From the NCBI GenBank assembly GCA_017539325.1, contig JAFYHD010000064.1:1-35249 (forward strand): 35,249 bases of DNA, in the 5' to 3' direction. Below the pieces are notes generated by a model, which did not search any database, had not been told where the DNA came from, and saw only the letters and a program-made list of their open reading frames with translations. This document shows positions 25,863 through 33,968 of the stretch, piece by piece. Source of the DNA: a bacterium. GTDB taxonomy: Bacteria > Auribacterota > UBA3054. The position numbers and the translations under genes are program-made. Within the stretch, counting starts at the first letter, position 1; each line of letters starts with the position of its first letter.

Positions 25863-27686
25863 ATGCTCCCGACCCATGTCAGAAAACGCGACGGACGCCT
25901 TGTCAGCTTTGACATCGGCAAGCTGAAACGCAGCATCCAGGCGGCGCTTATAGCCGCCGACGATCCCGACGCGGCTTACGCCGAAGACGCGGCCTACGCC
26001 ATCGCCATGCACTTGGGCAAAACTTTCCCCCAGCAGCCTCCCCAGACCAGCGACGTGGCCGTAACGGTCGCGAGAGCGCTGGAAAAGGGCTACAGCGCCA
26101 GAGCCAGCGCCATCTACCTCGACTACAGGGTCGCCAGAGACGAGCAGCGCTCCAAGACCACCGTCATAAAGCCCCAGCAGATCTCGCTTCTGGACGCCGA
26201 CAGCACGGTCTCCGTCATGACCGGCAGCGAGCAGAACTCCCGCCCCTGGAACCGCGCCTTCATCGTAAGAGCCCTGGAGCAGGAAGCGCACGTCAAACAT
26301 TCCGCAGCGGAAGCTATCGCCCAGGAAGTCGAAAAGCGCGTGCTTTCTTCCGGTCTCTCGATAGTCACCACGACGCTGATCCGGGCCTTGGTCGATTCCG
26401 AGCTTTTGTCCAGAGGCTACGCCAATTCCCTTCGCCAGCGCTCCTCCGTCACGATCCCCTACGACGAGCTTCAGAAGCGCCTCTCCGAGCCCGAGACTCT
26501 CAACAGCAAGCTCGGCAGCAGGATCTCGCTCCCCTACTCGCTCTCGCACATCTATTCCGAAGACGTCGCCATGGCCCACCGCCAGGGCCTCATAGACATC
26601 GGCGGCTTAAGGCATCCCTACTCCCGCCACATAGAGCGTTTCAAAGTCAAAGCGGAAACGAGCCGCAGGGAGCTCATAAGCGAATTCAAGAAACTCGAGG
26701 ATTATCTCTGCAACAACCTGACGCTCTGCTTCGACTCGGAATTCTTGAAAAACTGCCCGAGGGAGCGCGTCATTGAAACGTTAGAGACCGCCTCCGCCTT
26801 CAAGGGAACCTTCTACTTCAGCTTCCCTGTCTCCGAAGCGGAGACCGCCGCCAACCTGATAAGGTCCCTGGAACCCAAAGAAGATCTGATCTTCCAATTC
26901 GAGGGCGAGATCGAGGAAAAGGAAAAGACCGCCGGCATCATAATTGATCTTGCCAAACTCGGCCACAACATCCTCTGGGTGAAAAACGACCTGACGCCCA
27001 TTTCGCAGCTCATCGCCGTCAATCTTCCCAGGATCGTCTACAAGAACAAGGAAGCGAACATCGAGCAGCTTCTGCTTGATCTCCAGCCTTCCCTTGAGGC
27101 GGCCGTGCACGCCTGCCGCCAATACCGCCTTTACGCCCAGGCCAACGGGCAGCTGAGAATGTCCGATATCCCGGGCTGCGAGCTCATAGGCTTAAGGGAA
27201 GCGATCTCCGCCTTCTGCGGCCAGGACAAAAGCGAGGAAAGCTTCCGCGTCGCCTCCACAATCCTCAGCGCCTCTAGGGAGATCCTCCACAGACTGGCCG
27301 GCGCCTATTATTTCGACATCCAGCTCGTCACGGGCTACGGAAGAGATTTCGGCAAACGCTTCTCCGTTCTGGACGAACGCCTCTTCCCCGAGATCTTCGG
27401 CTTCCTGCCCTTCCACGATCCGGACGCTGAGGCGCTGCGCCACAACATCCCGCCCTACGCTCTCCTCGAGACGAATCCCGGCGACAGCCCGGAGGAAATA
27501 CAGAACTGGCTCAAGACCGTGAACGCCGGATGCGACAGCGGATTCCTTCCCATATCCGTCCCCGACCAGCAGCTCCTAACGAACCTTTTCGACTATAATT
27601 TCGGCCTCATGATCAAAGGCGAAAAAGACGCGGCCTCAGAAGACGAGCGCTTCATAGAGAACCGCGGACAAACTTCCCTTTTCTAA
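25863..27686 (+). CDS. Two-ATP-cone, NrdD-like protein without a glycyl-radical motif
   Basis: A 607-residue protein. Residues 5-92 are a typical ATP-cone (VRKRDGRLVSFDIGKLKRSI). Residues about 128-190 form a second cone-like unit (WNRAFIVRALEQEA, ITTTLIRALV-like VTTTLIRALVDSELL). The remainder matches the order of segments in anaerobic ribonucleotide reductase NrdD: AHRQGLIDIGGL (238-249, compare H..G.I.IHDL), AVNLPRIVY (385-393), ELIGLREAISAFCG (440-453) and GKRFSVLDERLFPE (497-510). The C-terminal zinc cysteines and the RVCGY glycyl-radical motif are absent; the protein ends ENRGQTSLF. I infer a catalytically inactive or altered RNR relative, possibly a dNTP sensor. The nrdR neighbour supports this. 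Its stop shares a base with ispD (TAATG). Confidence 0.75.
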   Translation: MLPTHVRKRDGRLVSFDIGKLKRSIQAALIAADDPDAAYAEDAAYAIAMHLGKTFPQQPPQTSDVAVTVARALEKGYSARASAIYLDYRVARDEQRSKTTVIKPQQISLLDADSTVSVMTGSEQNSRPWNRAFIVRALEQEAHVKHSAAEAIAQEVEKRVLSSGLSIVTTTLIRALVDSELLSRGYANSLRQRSSVTIPYDELQKRLSEPETLNSKLGSRISLPYSLSHIYSEDVAMAHRQGLIDIGGLRHPYSRHIERFKVKAETSRRELISEFKKLEDYLCNNLTLCFDSEFLKNCPRERVIETLETASAFKGTFYFSFPVSEAETAANLIRSLEPKEDLIFQFEGEIEEKEKTAGIIIDLAKLGHNILWVKNDLTPISQLIAVNLPRIVYKNKEANIEQLLLDLQPSLEAAVHACRQYRLYAQANGQLRMSDIPGCELIGLREAISAFCGQDKSEESFRVASTILSASREILHRLAGAYYFDIQLVTGYGRDFGKRFSVLDERLFPEIFGFLPFHDPDAEALRHNIPPYALLETNPGDSPEEIQNWLKTVNAGCDSGFLPISVPDQQLLTNLFDYNFGLMIKGEKDAASEDERFIENRGQTSLF

Positions 27687-28363
27687 TGGATCTTCCCGTA
27701 ATCGCCATCATCCCCTCCGCAGGAACAGCCTCCCGCATGGGCTTCGACAAGCTCACGACTCCCCTTTGCGGCAAAAGCGTTTTGGCAAGGACTCTGGAAG
27801 CCTTCCAAAGCCTTCCCATAGCGAAGACGATCGTTCCGGTAACGCCCGGCAGGGAAAATGAATTCAAAAGCCTTTTGAAAGACCGGGCCGAAGTGATCTC
27901 CGGCGGAAGCTGCCGCGCCAGATCCGTCTTTAACGCCGTCGAAACATTGAAAGACTGTGAGAACGCCATCGTCGTCATCCACGACTGCGACCGTCCTTTC
28001 GTAAAGCCGGACATTATCCTGCAAACCATCGAGGAAGCGAAAAAAACGGGCGCCGCCATTGCGGCTGTCCCCTGCGCTTCGACCGTGAAAGAAGCGGACG
28101 CCGACGGATCAGTTTCCAAAACCATCCCGAGGGAAAAGCTCTACTTCGCTTCCACGCCCCAGACTTTCCAATTGAAGACCTTAAGGGAAGCCTACGCCAA
28201 ACTCAGCTCCGACGCTGATTGGGAAACGCTTACCGACGAGGCGATGATCCTTGAAAGAGCCGCCTTCCCTGTTAAGCTCTGCCGCGACTCGGAAGAGAAT
28301 TTCAAGCTGACCACCAAAAAAGACTGGGACTTCGCCGCCTACCAACTTTCGAAAAATGCTTGA
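27686..28363 (+). CDS. ispD: 2-C-methyl-D-erythritol 4-phosphate cytidylyltransferase
   Basis: A 225-residue enzyme of the non-mevalonate isoprenoid pathway (MEP plus CTP to CDP-ME). The nucleotidyltransferase loop IIPSAGTASRMGFDK, the GGSCRARSVFNAV segment, IHDCDRPFV and ASTPQTFQL are in family order, with NFKLTTKKDWDFA at the end. The usual HDAARP reads HDCDRP here. TarI-type ribitol-phosphate cytidylyltransferases are close relatives and a less likely alternative. It overlaps the glycosyltransferase gene by eight bases. Confidence 0.88.
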   Translation: MDLPVIAIIPSAGTASRMGFDKLTTPLCGKSVLARTLEAFQSLPIAKTIVPVTPGRENEFKSLLKDRAEVISGGSCRARSVFNAVETLKDCENAIVVIHDCDRPFVKPDIILQTIEEAKKTGAAIAAVPCASTVKEADADGSVSKTIPREKLYFASTPQTFQLKTLREAYAKLSSDADWETLTDEAMILERAAFPVKLCRDSEENFKLTTKKDWDFAAYQLSKNA

Positions 28364-29396
28364 TATCCGCAGCGAGAATATAAAAGTCGAAACCGCCGTT
28401 CTGGTCCTGAACTGGCAGGGCGAAAAGCTTATCAAAGACTGCCTAGACGCCCTGAGGGATCAGAGCTACAATAACTTCCTCGCGGTCGTCGCCGACAACG
28501 CTTCCACAGACGCCTCGATCGAGATCATCAAAAGAGATTACCCTGACGTTCTCTTATACGATTTTAAGGAAAACTACGGTTTCGCCCGCGGCAACAACGA
28601 AGCGATAGATCTGCTCTTCAAAAGCTATCCCGAACTCAAATACGTCGTCCTTCTGAACAACGACACGAAAGCGGAACCGCAATGGCTGAACGAGCTGGTA
28701 TCAACGGCGGAACGCGATCCGAAAATCGGTTCCGTCGCCTCGCAGCTCCTTTGCTGGGACGGCGAACACGAACCCACAGTCATCGACTCCGCCGGCGACA
28801 TGTTTTTCAAGCACGGCGTGGCCGGCAAACGCGGCTACGGAAAACCGAGGGACACCTACACCGACGACACCGGCGTCTTCGGCGCCTGCGCCGGCGCGGC
28901 CCTCTACCGCGTCGAGGCCCTTAAGGAGACCGGCCTCTTCGACCCCGATTTCTTCGCCTACAACGAGGACGTCGACTTGGCCTTCCGCTTAAGGCTGAGA
29001 GGCTGGGGCTGCCGTTTCGCCCACAAGGCGGCGGTCTGGCACCGCGTGGGCTTCTCCACGACGAAATACAGCGACCGCGCCCTCTACTGGGCCAAACGCA
29101 ACAGTCTCTGGGTAGTTTGGAAAGACTTCCCCACTCCGCTGCTTTGGCGCTACGGCATAGGCATCTTCCTCTACGCTTTCCTATCCGACCTGCTGTGGAC
29201 CTTCAGGGGCCGCCTTAAACCCATCTGGAAGGGCCGCAGAGACGCCTTCAGGGCCAAGGATAGGCTAGATGCCCAACGCAAAGAGATACAGGCTAATTGC
29301 GCCGTAAGCGCGAAAGAGCTTACCAAACTCATGATCCTGAAGACGCCCTGGATGGAGTCTATCCTGCGCAATTTGAAGGACCCCAGGGCCAAATGA
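28356..29396 (+). CDS. Family 2 glycosyltransferase, rhamnosyltransferase-like
   Basis: A 346-residue GT2 enzyme. The GT-A fold signature is complete: AVLVLNWQGEKLIKDCLDAL, VVADNASTDAS, NYGFARGNNEAI, LLNNDTKAEPQWL (nucleotide-sugar and metal site) and DPDFFAYNEDVDLAFRLRLR, which carries the acceptor-side ED residues. Relatives such as WbbL add rhamnose or other sugars in cell-wall or O-antigen glycans. A hydrophobic stretch near residues 265-285 suggests membrane association. The substrate cannot be read. It ends four bases before the tRNA promoter. Confidence 0.88.
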   Translation: MLDIRSENIKVETAVLVLNWQGEKLIKDCLDALRDQSYNNFLAVVADNASTDASIEIIKRDYPDVLLYDFKENYGFARGNNEAIDLLFKSYPELKYVVLLNNDTKAEPQWLNELVSTAERDPKIGSVASQLLCWDGEHEPTVIDSAGDMFFKHGVAGKRGYGKPRDTYTDDTGVFGACAGAALYRVEALKETGLFDPDFFAYNEDVDLAFRLRLRGWGCRFAHKAAVWHRVGFSTTKYSDRALYWAKRNSLWVVWKDFPTPLLWRYGIGIFLYAFLSDLLWTFRGRLKPIWKGRRDAFRAKDRLDAQRKEIQANCAVSAKELTKLMILKTPWMESILRNLKDPRAK

Positions 29397-29399
29397 GCC

Positions 29400-29428
29400 T
29401 TGACTTACAGAAGCCCTTTTAATATAAT
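29400..29428 (+). promoter_or_regulatory. Consensus promoter of the tRNA-Lys/tRNA-Glu unit
   Basis: TTGACT (29400-29405), a 17-base spacer and TATAAT (29423-29428). It starts directly after the glycosyltransferase stop. Predicted transcription begins near 29435, about 34 bases before mature tRNA-Lys. Confidence 0.9.
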
Positions 29429-29434
29429 CTACTC

Positions 29435-29453
29435 TACCATTCTGAAAATGGTA
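29435..29453 (+). other. Hairpin in the tRNA precursor leader
   Basis: TACCATT (29435-29441), loop CTGAA, AATGGTA (29447-29453): a perfect seven-base stem at the very 5' end of the predicted transcript. It could protect the precursor or guide 5' processing. Confidence 0.55.
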
Positions 29454-29468
29454 ATAAGAAAAAAGCAC

Positions 29469-29542
29469 GGGCCGTTAGCTCAGTTTGGTAGAGCATCTGA
29501 CTTTTAATTAGAGGGTCGCAGGTTCGAGTCCCGCACGGCTCA
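29469..29542 (+). tRNA. tRNA-Lys (anticodon TTT)
   Basis: A complete cloverleaf of 74 bases. Acceptor arms GGGCCGT and ACGGCTC pair with one G-T, the anticodon stem TCTGA/TTAGA closes loop CTTTTAA (anticodon TTT), and the T-loop is TTCGAGT. The T-stem GCAGG/CCCGC has one A-C mismatch. The discriminator is A and CCA is not encoded. Confidence 0.95.
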
Positions 29543-29565
29543 CTTTTTTCCTAACATAGAATTTT

Positions 29566-29643
29566 GTCTCCATCGTCTAGTCCGGCCTAGGACACCGGGT
29601 TTTCATCCCGACAACAGGAGTTCGAATCTCCTTGGAGACGCCA
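29566..29643 (+). tRNA. tRNA-Glu (anticodon TTC), CCA encoded
   Basis: Acceptor arms GTCTCCA/TGGAGAC pair perfectly. The anticodon stem CCGGG/CCCGA has a C27-A43 mismatch at its outer end, with loop TTTTCAT (anticodon TTC). T-stem AGGAG/CTCCT surrounds TTCGAAT. Discriminator G at 29640 is followed by an encoded CCA (29641-29643). It shares a transcript with tRNA-Lys. Confidence 0.95.
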
Positions 29644-29650
29644 AAATTAA

Positions 29651-29678
29651 AAGCGCGCTGATTCAGCGCGCTTTTTTC
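29651..29678. terminator. Bidirectional terminator between tRNA-Glu and rluD
   Basis: AAGCGCGCTGA paired with TCAGCGCGCTT around a central T-rich turn, followed by a T-run on the plus strand and by TTTTAATTTT on the minus strand. It ends the tRNA transcript and overlaps the last base pairs of the rluD stop, so it also ends the leftward operon. Confidence 0.92.
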
Positions 29679-30672
29679 ATATCTTCAGCGAAGGAAAAAG
29701 GGCGTCGACCGCCCGCTGGAAATCGTCCGGCAAGGGCGCCGTGAATTCCATTTCTTTTTCGGTTATCGGATGGCGGCAGACGAAGGACATGGCGTGAAGA
29801 AGATGCGTCTCGATTCGCGCGCCGCAAATGTTCGCTTCCTTTTCCCTGCCATAGAGTTTGTCGGCGATGACGGGATGGCCGATGGCCGACATGTGCACTC
29901 TAATTTGGTGCGTGCGGCCGGTCTTGATGTGGACGTCGACCAGAGAGAGCCCGTCCTGGAAACCTTCGACGTAGGGCGCGCTGGCCTTGACTTCGTAAAG
30001 GGAAAGCGAGGGCAGTCCGTCGAATCTGACCATCTGTTTTAATCTAATGTGGGAATATTTGTTGTCGCCGAGGGGAAGCGCGATTTCGCCCGACCTTTGT
30101 GAGAAGACGCCGTGGGTTAAGGTGCGGTAAGTCTTGGCCACTTCCCTTTTCTCGATCTGGCAGGCCAAGTGCGTTCTGAATTTTTCGCTCTTAGCGAGGA
30201 TAAGTACGCCCGAGGTGTCCTTGTCAAGGCGGTGGATGAGCGTCGGCCTGTAAGCGCAGTCCTTGTACTGGGCGTGCACGGCGTTAAGGATGGTATCGTA
30301 AAGGTGGACGCCCGTGGGATGGACGATGGTGCCCGGCTTCTTGTTAAGGACAAGGATGGCCTCGTCCTCGTAGATCTTGTCAAGCTCGATCTTGGCCTCT
30401 GAATGCTCCTGCTGATACTGGGAGATGTCGATGTGGATCCTCTCCCCCGCCAGAAGGTAGCGGCCGGCCCTGGTCCTCTGCCCGTTCAGGGTAACTAGCC
30501 CGTCGTCGATCATCCTCTGGAAAAAGGCGCGGGAACGCCAGGGAAGTTTCTTTTTGATGAAGCTGTCGACCCTGCAGGGCAGGTCGTCTTCCGAGATAAC
30601 GTAATCGAAACTTTCGATCGGCGCGGCCAGGTCCTTCAGTGGGCCTTTCTGTCTCAGTCGCTGCGGGTACAC
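29677..30672 (-). CDS. RluD-family 23S rRNA pseudouridine synthase
   Basis: A 331-residue protein: an S4 RNA-binding domain (about 33-85, CRVDSFIKKKLPWRSRAFFQ and LVTLNGQRTRAG) and a RluA/RluD catalytic domain with HRLDKDTSG (147-155; Asp150 catalytic) and KTGRTHQIRVH. It isomerises specific uridines in 23S rRNA. RluD itself cannot be told from paralogues, so no gene symbol is given. The frame starts at GTG 30672, inside the end of the upstream flippase gene (19-base overlap). No strong Shine-Dalgarno is visible, so the exact start is less sure. Confidence 0.92.
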   Translation of the reverse strand: MYPQRLRQKGPLKDLAAPIESFDYVISEDDLPCRVDSFIKKKLPWRSRAFFQRMIDDGLVTLNGQRTRAGRYLLAGERIHIDISQYQQEHSEAKIELDKIYEDEAILVLNKKPGTIVHPTGVHLYDTILNAVHAQYKDCAYRPTLIHRLDKDTSGVLILAKSEKFRTHLACQIEKREVAKTYRTLTHGVFSQRSGEIALPLGDNKYSHIRLKQMVRFDGLPSLSLYEVKASAPYVEGFQDGLSLVDVHIKTGRTHQIRVHMSAIGHPVIADKLYGREKEANICGARIETHLLHAMSFVCRHPITEKEMEFTAPLPDDFQRAVDALFPSLKI

Positions 30673-31643
30673 TTTCTGAAAAGGCCGTCGGTTATGAAGA
30701 ACAAGGCGCCGGGAAGTGTCATTATTACGGAAGCGGCCCTGGCGATGATGAGGCAGGCCAAGAGCGTGGAGACCTCGATCGGCAGGAAAAGACAGAAGAC
30801 GAATTCTCTCGTGCCTATGGTCTCGATGCTTATCGGAATGACGCCCAGAAGAGAGGTGGTTTGGACCAGGGCGAAGATCAGCGTAAAAGAGAACTTCTGA
30901 TCAAGCACGGCCCAGAAACAGAGGTAGAACGCAATGGCGAAAGAAAACTGCAGGAGCGTCGAGACAAGGATCAGTTTTATGATGGTCTTGGCTCCGCGAA
31001 CATTCAGGTTCAGTTTTTCCAAAAATTCGACCAAAAAATTAGAAACGGTCTTGTAAGGGATCTTGGAAAACCATTCGCTGAATTTGAGAACGGCTTTCTT
31101 GCTCGCGATGAGGATGATCAGGAAGATCATCGCAAGCAGAAGAACGAAGAGCGCCGCGCCGATGAAAACGAGCGCGGTCCTTGCCGTCTTGTCACCTTCC
31201 GACCAGGCCCGCAAAACGTCTTTTGAAACGAAAGGCAGGGTTATGACGATCAGAAGCCCGATAACAAGGAAGCCTATGAGTCTTTCGAGGAAAAGCAGAC
31301 CAGTTCCCTCCGCGGCGGAGACGCCGTGAGGAAGCATATTGATCACCCTGGTTATGTCGCCGCCGAAACCGGTGGGCAGAAAGTTGTTGCAGAAGCTGGC
31401 AGTGAAACTGTACCTTATCAGCTTCGCGAAAGGAATGTGTTTCTCAGCGCCTTTTAATACGACTTGCCAGCGCCAGACTGTGATGACGTAGGAGAGAAGA
31501 AAAACGAAGAGCGCCGCTATAATAAGCTTTGGATCGGTGTTTTTCAAATTGGCCAGCACCGCCTCGGGATCGCACATGAAATACAGCGCGGCGACGAGAG
31601 CGGCGGCAATAAGGAGGCGTATGATGAAAAAGACTTTTTTCAT
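30654..31643 (-). CDS. Lysylphosphatidylglycerol synthase-type TM protein, putative flippase
   Basis: A 329-residue inner-membrane protein of the UPF0104/LPG_synthase_TM family (AglD/YbhN type), with about eight helices. Landmarks are YVITVWRWQVVLKGAE, CNNFLPTGFGGDITRV (the conserved NxxLPxxxGGD segment), LFLERLIGF and the C-terminal ISIETIGTREFVF. Relatives flip lipid-linked sugars or phospholipids. The longer frame from 31682 is rejected: the ATG at 31643 overlaps the upstream stop (ATGA), the junction type used throughout this region. It lies between the SGNH-like gene and rluD in the MBOAT cluster. Confidence 0.86.
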   Translation of the reverse strand: MKKVFFIIRLLIAAALVAALYFMCDPEAVLANLKNTDPKLIIAALFVFLLSYVITVWRWQVVLKGAEKHIPFAKLIRYSFTASFCNNFLPTGFGGDITRVINMLPHGVSAAEGTGLLFLERLIGFLVIGLLIVITLPFVSKDVLRAWSEGDKTARTALVFIGAALFVLLLAMIFLIILIASKKAVLKFSEWFSKIPYKTVSNFLVEFLEKLNLNVRGAKTIIKLILVSTLLQFSFAIAFYLCFWAVLDQKFSFTLIFALVQTTSLLGVIPISIETIGTREFVFCLFLPIEVSTLLACLIIARAASVIMTLPGALFFITDGLFRKCTRSD

Positions 31644-32575
31644 TGCTTCTTCAGGAAAGGCTCCTCGGGATCTTCCAAGCACTTGATAAGATAATCCCCC
31701 ACTTCGAAACGGTAGTGGGAGGTCTCTATGTAATCGTTCCTGTTGGTGGTCTGCGGTATCGTGCTGAAGTCGTAGTAAGGCGTGACTTTTCCAAGCTCGG
31801 TCAAGAAATCGCCGTAGCCTTCCTCAAGGCACTTTTTGTAGGTGTCAACGTAAAGAGGATTGACGAAGACTTTCAGTTTTATGCCGTTCTCTTTGCAGAG
31901 GTCGACTATCGCTTTGATCTCGTCTATGGACTTCTCAAAGCGCGGAGCGAAGCGCTTGTCCCAGGCCGGACGGTTGGCTTTTTCTTCAAGATTCGTCTCC
32001 TGGCTGAGCCAGGAATTGCCGGTGGCGTAGAAATCTTTTTCCTTTTCCCCGTCGCTTTTCTTCGCTCCCAATATGGTGTCCAGGGCATGGAATGCCTTGG
32101 AGCAGTTTATGTACGGCAGATAGAATTTCCAGAGTTTGCCGTCCGCGGGATAGGGTTTGCGCATCAGGGACTTTTTATGGCGCTCGGGATCCGAGAAGCA
32201 GCTGATGTTGTCGAGGCCGAGCCAGACGTTGCTGATCTTGACGCCGTTAGCGACGAAGCATTTCAAATTCCCCAAATGCTCCTGGGGGAGGCCCTCGGAA
32301 TAGCTCATGTTGTAAAAGCGGCCTTCTTTAATTTTCGAGACGTCGATCATACCGACTCTGGAGGAACCGAAAAGGAAAGAGTCGAAGCGCGTCGGATTGT
32401 CGAGGATGTAGCGCGTCTTGATGAAATTCTGGTTGGGCTCCACGCCGTTGAAGCGGATCGCGTCGTAATGGAAAACGTTATAGGGGTCGAGCCAGATCGG
32501 GAAAGCGACCGTAACGAGAAGGATCAAAATTAACGCAAGCGCGGCTTGCCAGATCATGTGAATGCTGAATTTCAT
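31640..32575 (-). CDS. SGNH/DltD-like membrane-anchored partner of the MBOAT acyltransferase
   Basis: A 311-residue protein with one N-terminal membrane helix (about 9-28) and a periplasmic domain. FLFGSSRVGMIDVSKI (67-82) has the GSSR element and SHYRFEVGDYLI (286-297) the late histidine of the SGNH-hydrolase-like AlgJ/DltD group that takes the acyl group from an MBOAT protein to a polysaccharide. The order of a serine (71 or 72) and H287 fits a Ser-His pair; a third catalytic residue is not assigned. The MBOAT gene ends four bases before it. I infer the function from both sequence and position; no exact family name is certain. Confidence 0.75.
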   Translation of the reverse strand: MKFSIHMIWQAALALILILLVTVAFPIWLDPYNVFHYDAIRFNGVEPNQNFIKTRYILDNPTRFDSFLFGSSRVGMIDVSKIKEGRFYNMSYSEGLPQEHLGNLKCFVANGVKISNVWLGLDNISCFSDPERHKKSLMRKPYPADGKLWKFYLPYINCSKAFHALDTILGAKKSDGEKEKDFYATGNSWLSQETNLEEKANRPAWDKRFAPRFEKSIDEIKAIVDLCKENGIKLKVFVNPLYVDTYKKCLEEGYGDFLTELGKVTPYYDFSTIPQTTNRNDYIETSHYRFEVGDYLIKCLEDPEEPFLKKQ

Positions 32576-32578
32576 AAA

Positions 32579-33967
32579 TCAAAATTTTCCGTAGATCAGT
32601 TCCTGCGATTCCCCGGCTTTGCAAAGGAAGATCAGGATAAGCGTCACGATATAGAAAACAACGGGGGCCTTTTTTGCTGAAGACGTCCAGGGATCCCTGT
32701 CGCGGTAAAAATATTCCGAGATGAAGACGATCAGGGCGGGAACGCATATTCTCAGGACGTTCACTATGCCGGCCTCCCCCAACATAATGGAAACGAAGCC
32801 TTCCCTGAAGTAAGCGAGAGGAGAGCTCGCGCCGACGAAAGCGTTCCGCATGATGTAGGCCGCCTGCTGGATGGATTCGGCCCTGAAGAAGAGCCAGCCG
32901 AACAATACGAGGAAAGCGGTGCAAAGCGCCCAGATGAATTTCGCGGCTTTCGACTTCGGGCCTTCCTTGGCGGGGAAAAGCAGTTTTTCCGCGACGAGTC
33001 CGAGGCCGTGCAATCCGCCCCAAACGATGAAGGTCCAGTTGGCGCCGTGCCAGAGCCCGGAAAGCAAAAAGGTCACCATGATGTTGAAAGACCTTCTCAA
33101 CTTCCCGCAGCGGCCGCCGCCCAGGGGGAAGTAGACGTAATCCCTGAACCAGGTGGAAAGGGAGATGTGCCAGCGGCTCCAGAATTCCTTTATGGTCGCG
33201 GAGACGTAAGGAACGCGGAAGTTCTCCTCGAGGTCTATGCCGAAGAGCCTCGCTACGCCGATCGCCATGTCGGAGTATCCGGAAAAGTCGCAGTAGATCT
33301 GCAGGCTGTAAAGCAAGACGGCCAGGATGAAAACGAAGCCGCTCTTCGTTTCACAGTCCGCAAAGGCGTTGTTGACGAGGACGGCAAGGTTGTCGGCTAC
33401 GACCGCTTTTTTGACCAAACCCCAGAGTATCTGCCTGACTCCCCTGTCGAAACGGTCAAGAGTGAGCTCATTTGGCTCTCTGAGGGCCGGAAGGAAGCTT
33501 CCCGCCCTCTGGATAGGGCCGCAGATGACAAGCGGGAAAAACGCCGCGTAGGTGAAGAAATAGAAGGGGTCCTTCTCCGCTTCAACGCTTCCTCTGCTCA
33601 CATCCGCTAGGTAGGAGATGAGGCGGAAGGTGTAAAAAGAAATGCCCAAGGGAACGAGCAGTTTCAAGCTCCAATCAGCATCGACAAACGATCCGCAGAT
33701 GAAGGGAGTGTATTTGAAGAACAGAAGCGAAAGGAGCGAGACCAAAACGCCGGCAAGGAAAGAGGCTTTAGTGTTCTTCAGGGCGCAAAGGTAAACTATG
33801 CCTGTCGTTATGACAAGGTAAACGACGCACCACTTCGACAGGAAGACGTAAAAGAGCAAACTGGCCGCGAAGAGCAGCCATTTTCTCAGTCCCCTCGTCG
33901 GCTTCAGATGGAAAAGAAGAAGCGTCAGAGAAAGGAAAGCCAGGAATTTTAAAGAGAAAAAATCCAT
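32579..33967 (-). CDS. MBOAT-family O-acyltransferase (AlgI/DltB-like)
   Basis: A 462-residue polytopic membrane protein that moves acyl groups across the membrane to an extracytoplasmic acceptor. The MBOAT core is clear: YCDFSGYSDMAIGVARLFG (225-243), NFRVPYVSATIKEFWSRWH (249-267), STWFRDYVYFPLGG (271-284) and the catalytic histidine H307 in LLSGLWHGANWTF, with a second conserved H320. About ten helices are visible. AlgI, DltB and PatA are relatives. With the SGNH partner and flippase downstream it probably O-acylates an envelope glycan. It starts just before the unknown 33969-34496 gene ends. Confidence 0.92.
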   Translation of the reverse strand: MDFFSLKFLAFLSLTLLLFHLKPTRGLRKWLLFAASLLFYVFLSKWCVVYLVITTGIVYLCALKNTKASFLAGVLVSLLSLLFFKYTPFICGSFVDADWSLKLLVPLGISFYTFRLISYLADVSRGSVEAEKDPFYFFTYAAFFPLVICGPIQRAGSFLPALREPNELTLDRFDRGVRQILWGLVKKAVVADNLAVLVNNAFADCETKSGFVFILAVLLYSLQIYCDFSGYSDMAIGVARLFGIDLEENFRVPYVSATIKEFWSRWHISLSTWFRDYVYFPLGGGRCGKLRRSFNIMVTFLLSGLWHGANWTFIVWGGLHGLGLVAEKLLFPAKEGPKSKAAKFIWALCTAFLVLFGWLFFRAESIQQAAYIMRNAFVGASSPLAYFREGFVSIMLGEAGIVNVLRICVPALIVFISEYFYRDRDPWTSSAKKAPVVFYIVTLILIFLCKAGESQELIYGKF

Positions 33968-33968
33968 C

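Noticed and set aside
31644-31682. Longer start of the flippase gene at 31682
   Set aside because: The ATG at 31643 overlaps the upstream stop as ATGA, which is the pattern of this operon, and the following helix is a natural N-terminus.
31643-32533. 296-codon open frame on the plus strand
   Set aside because: It is antisense to the SGNH-like gene and has no motif or start signal.
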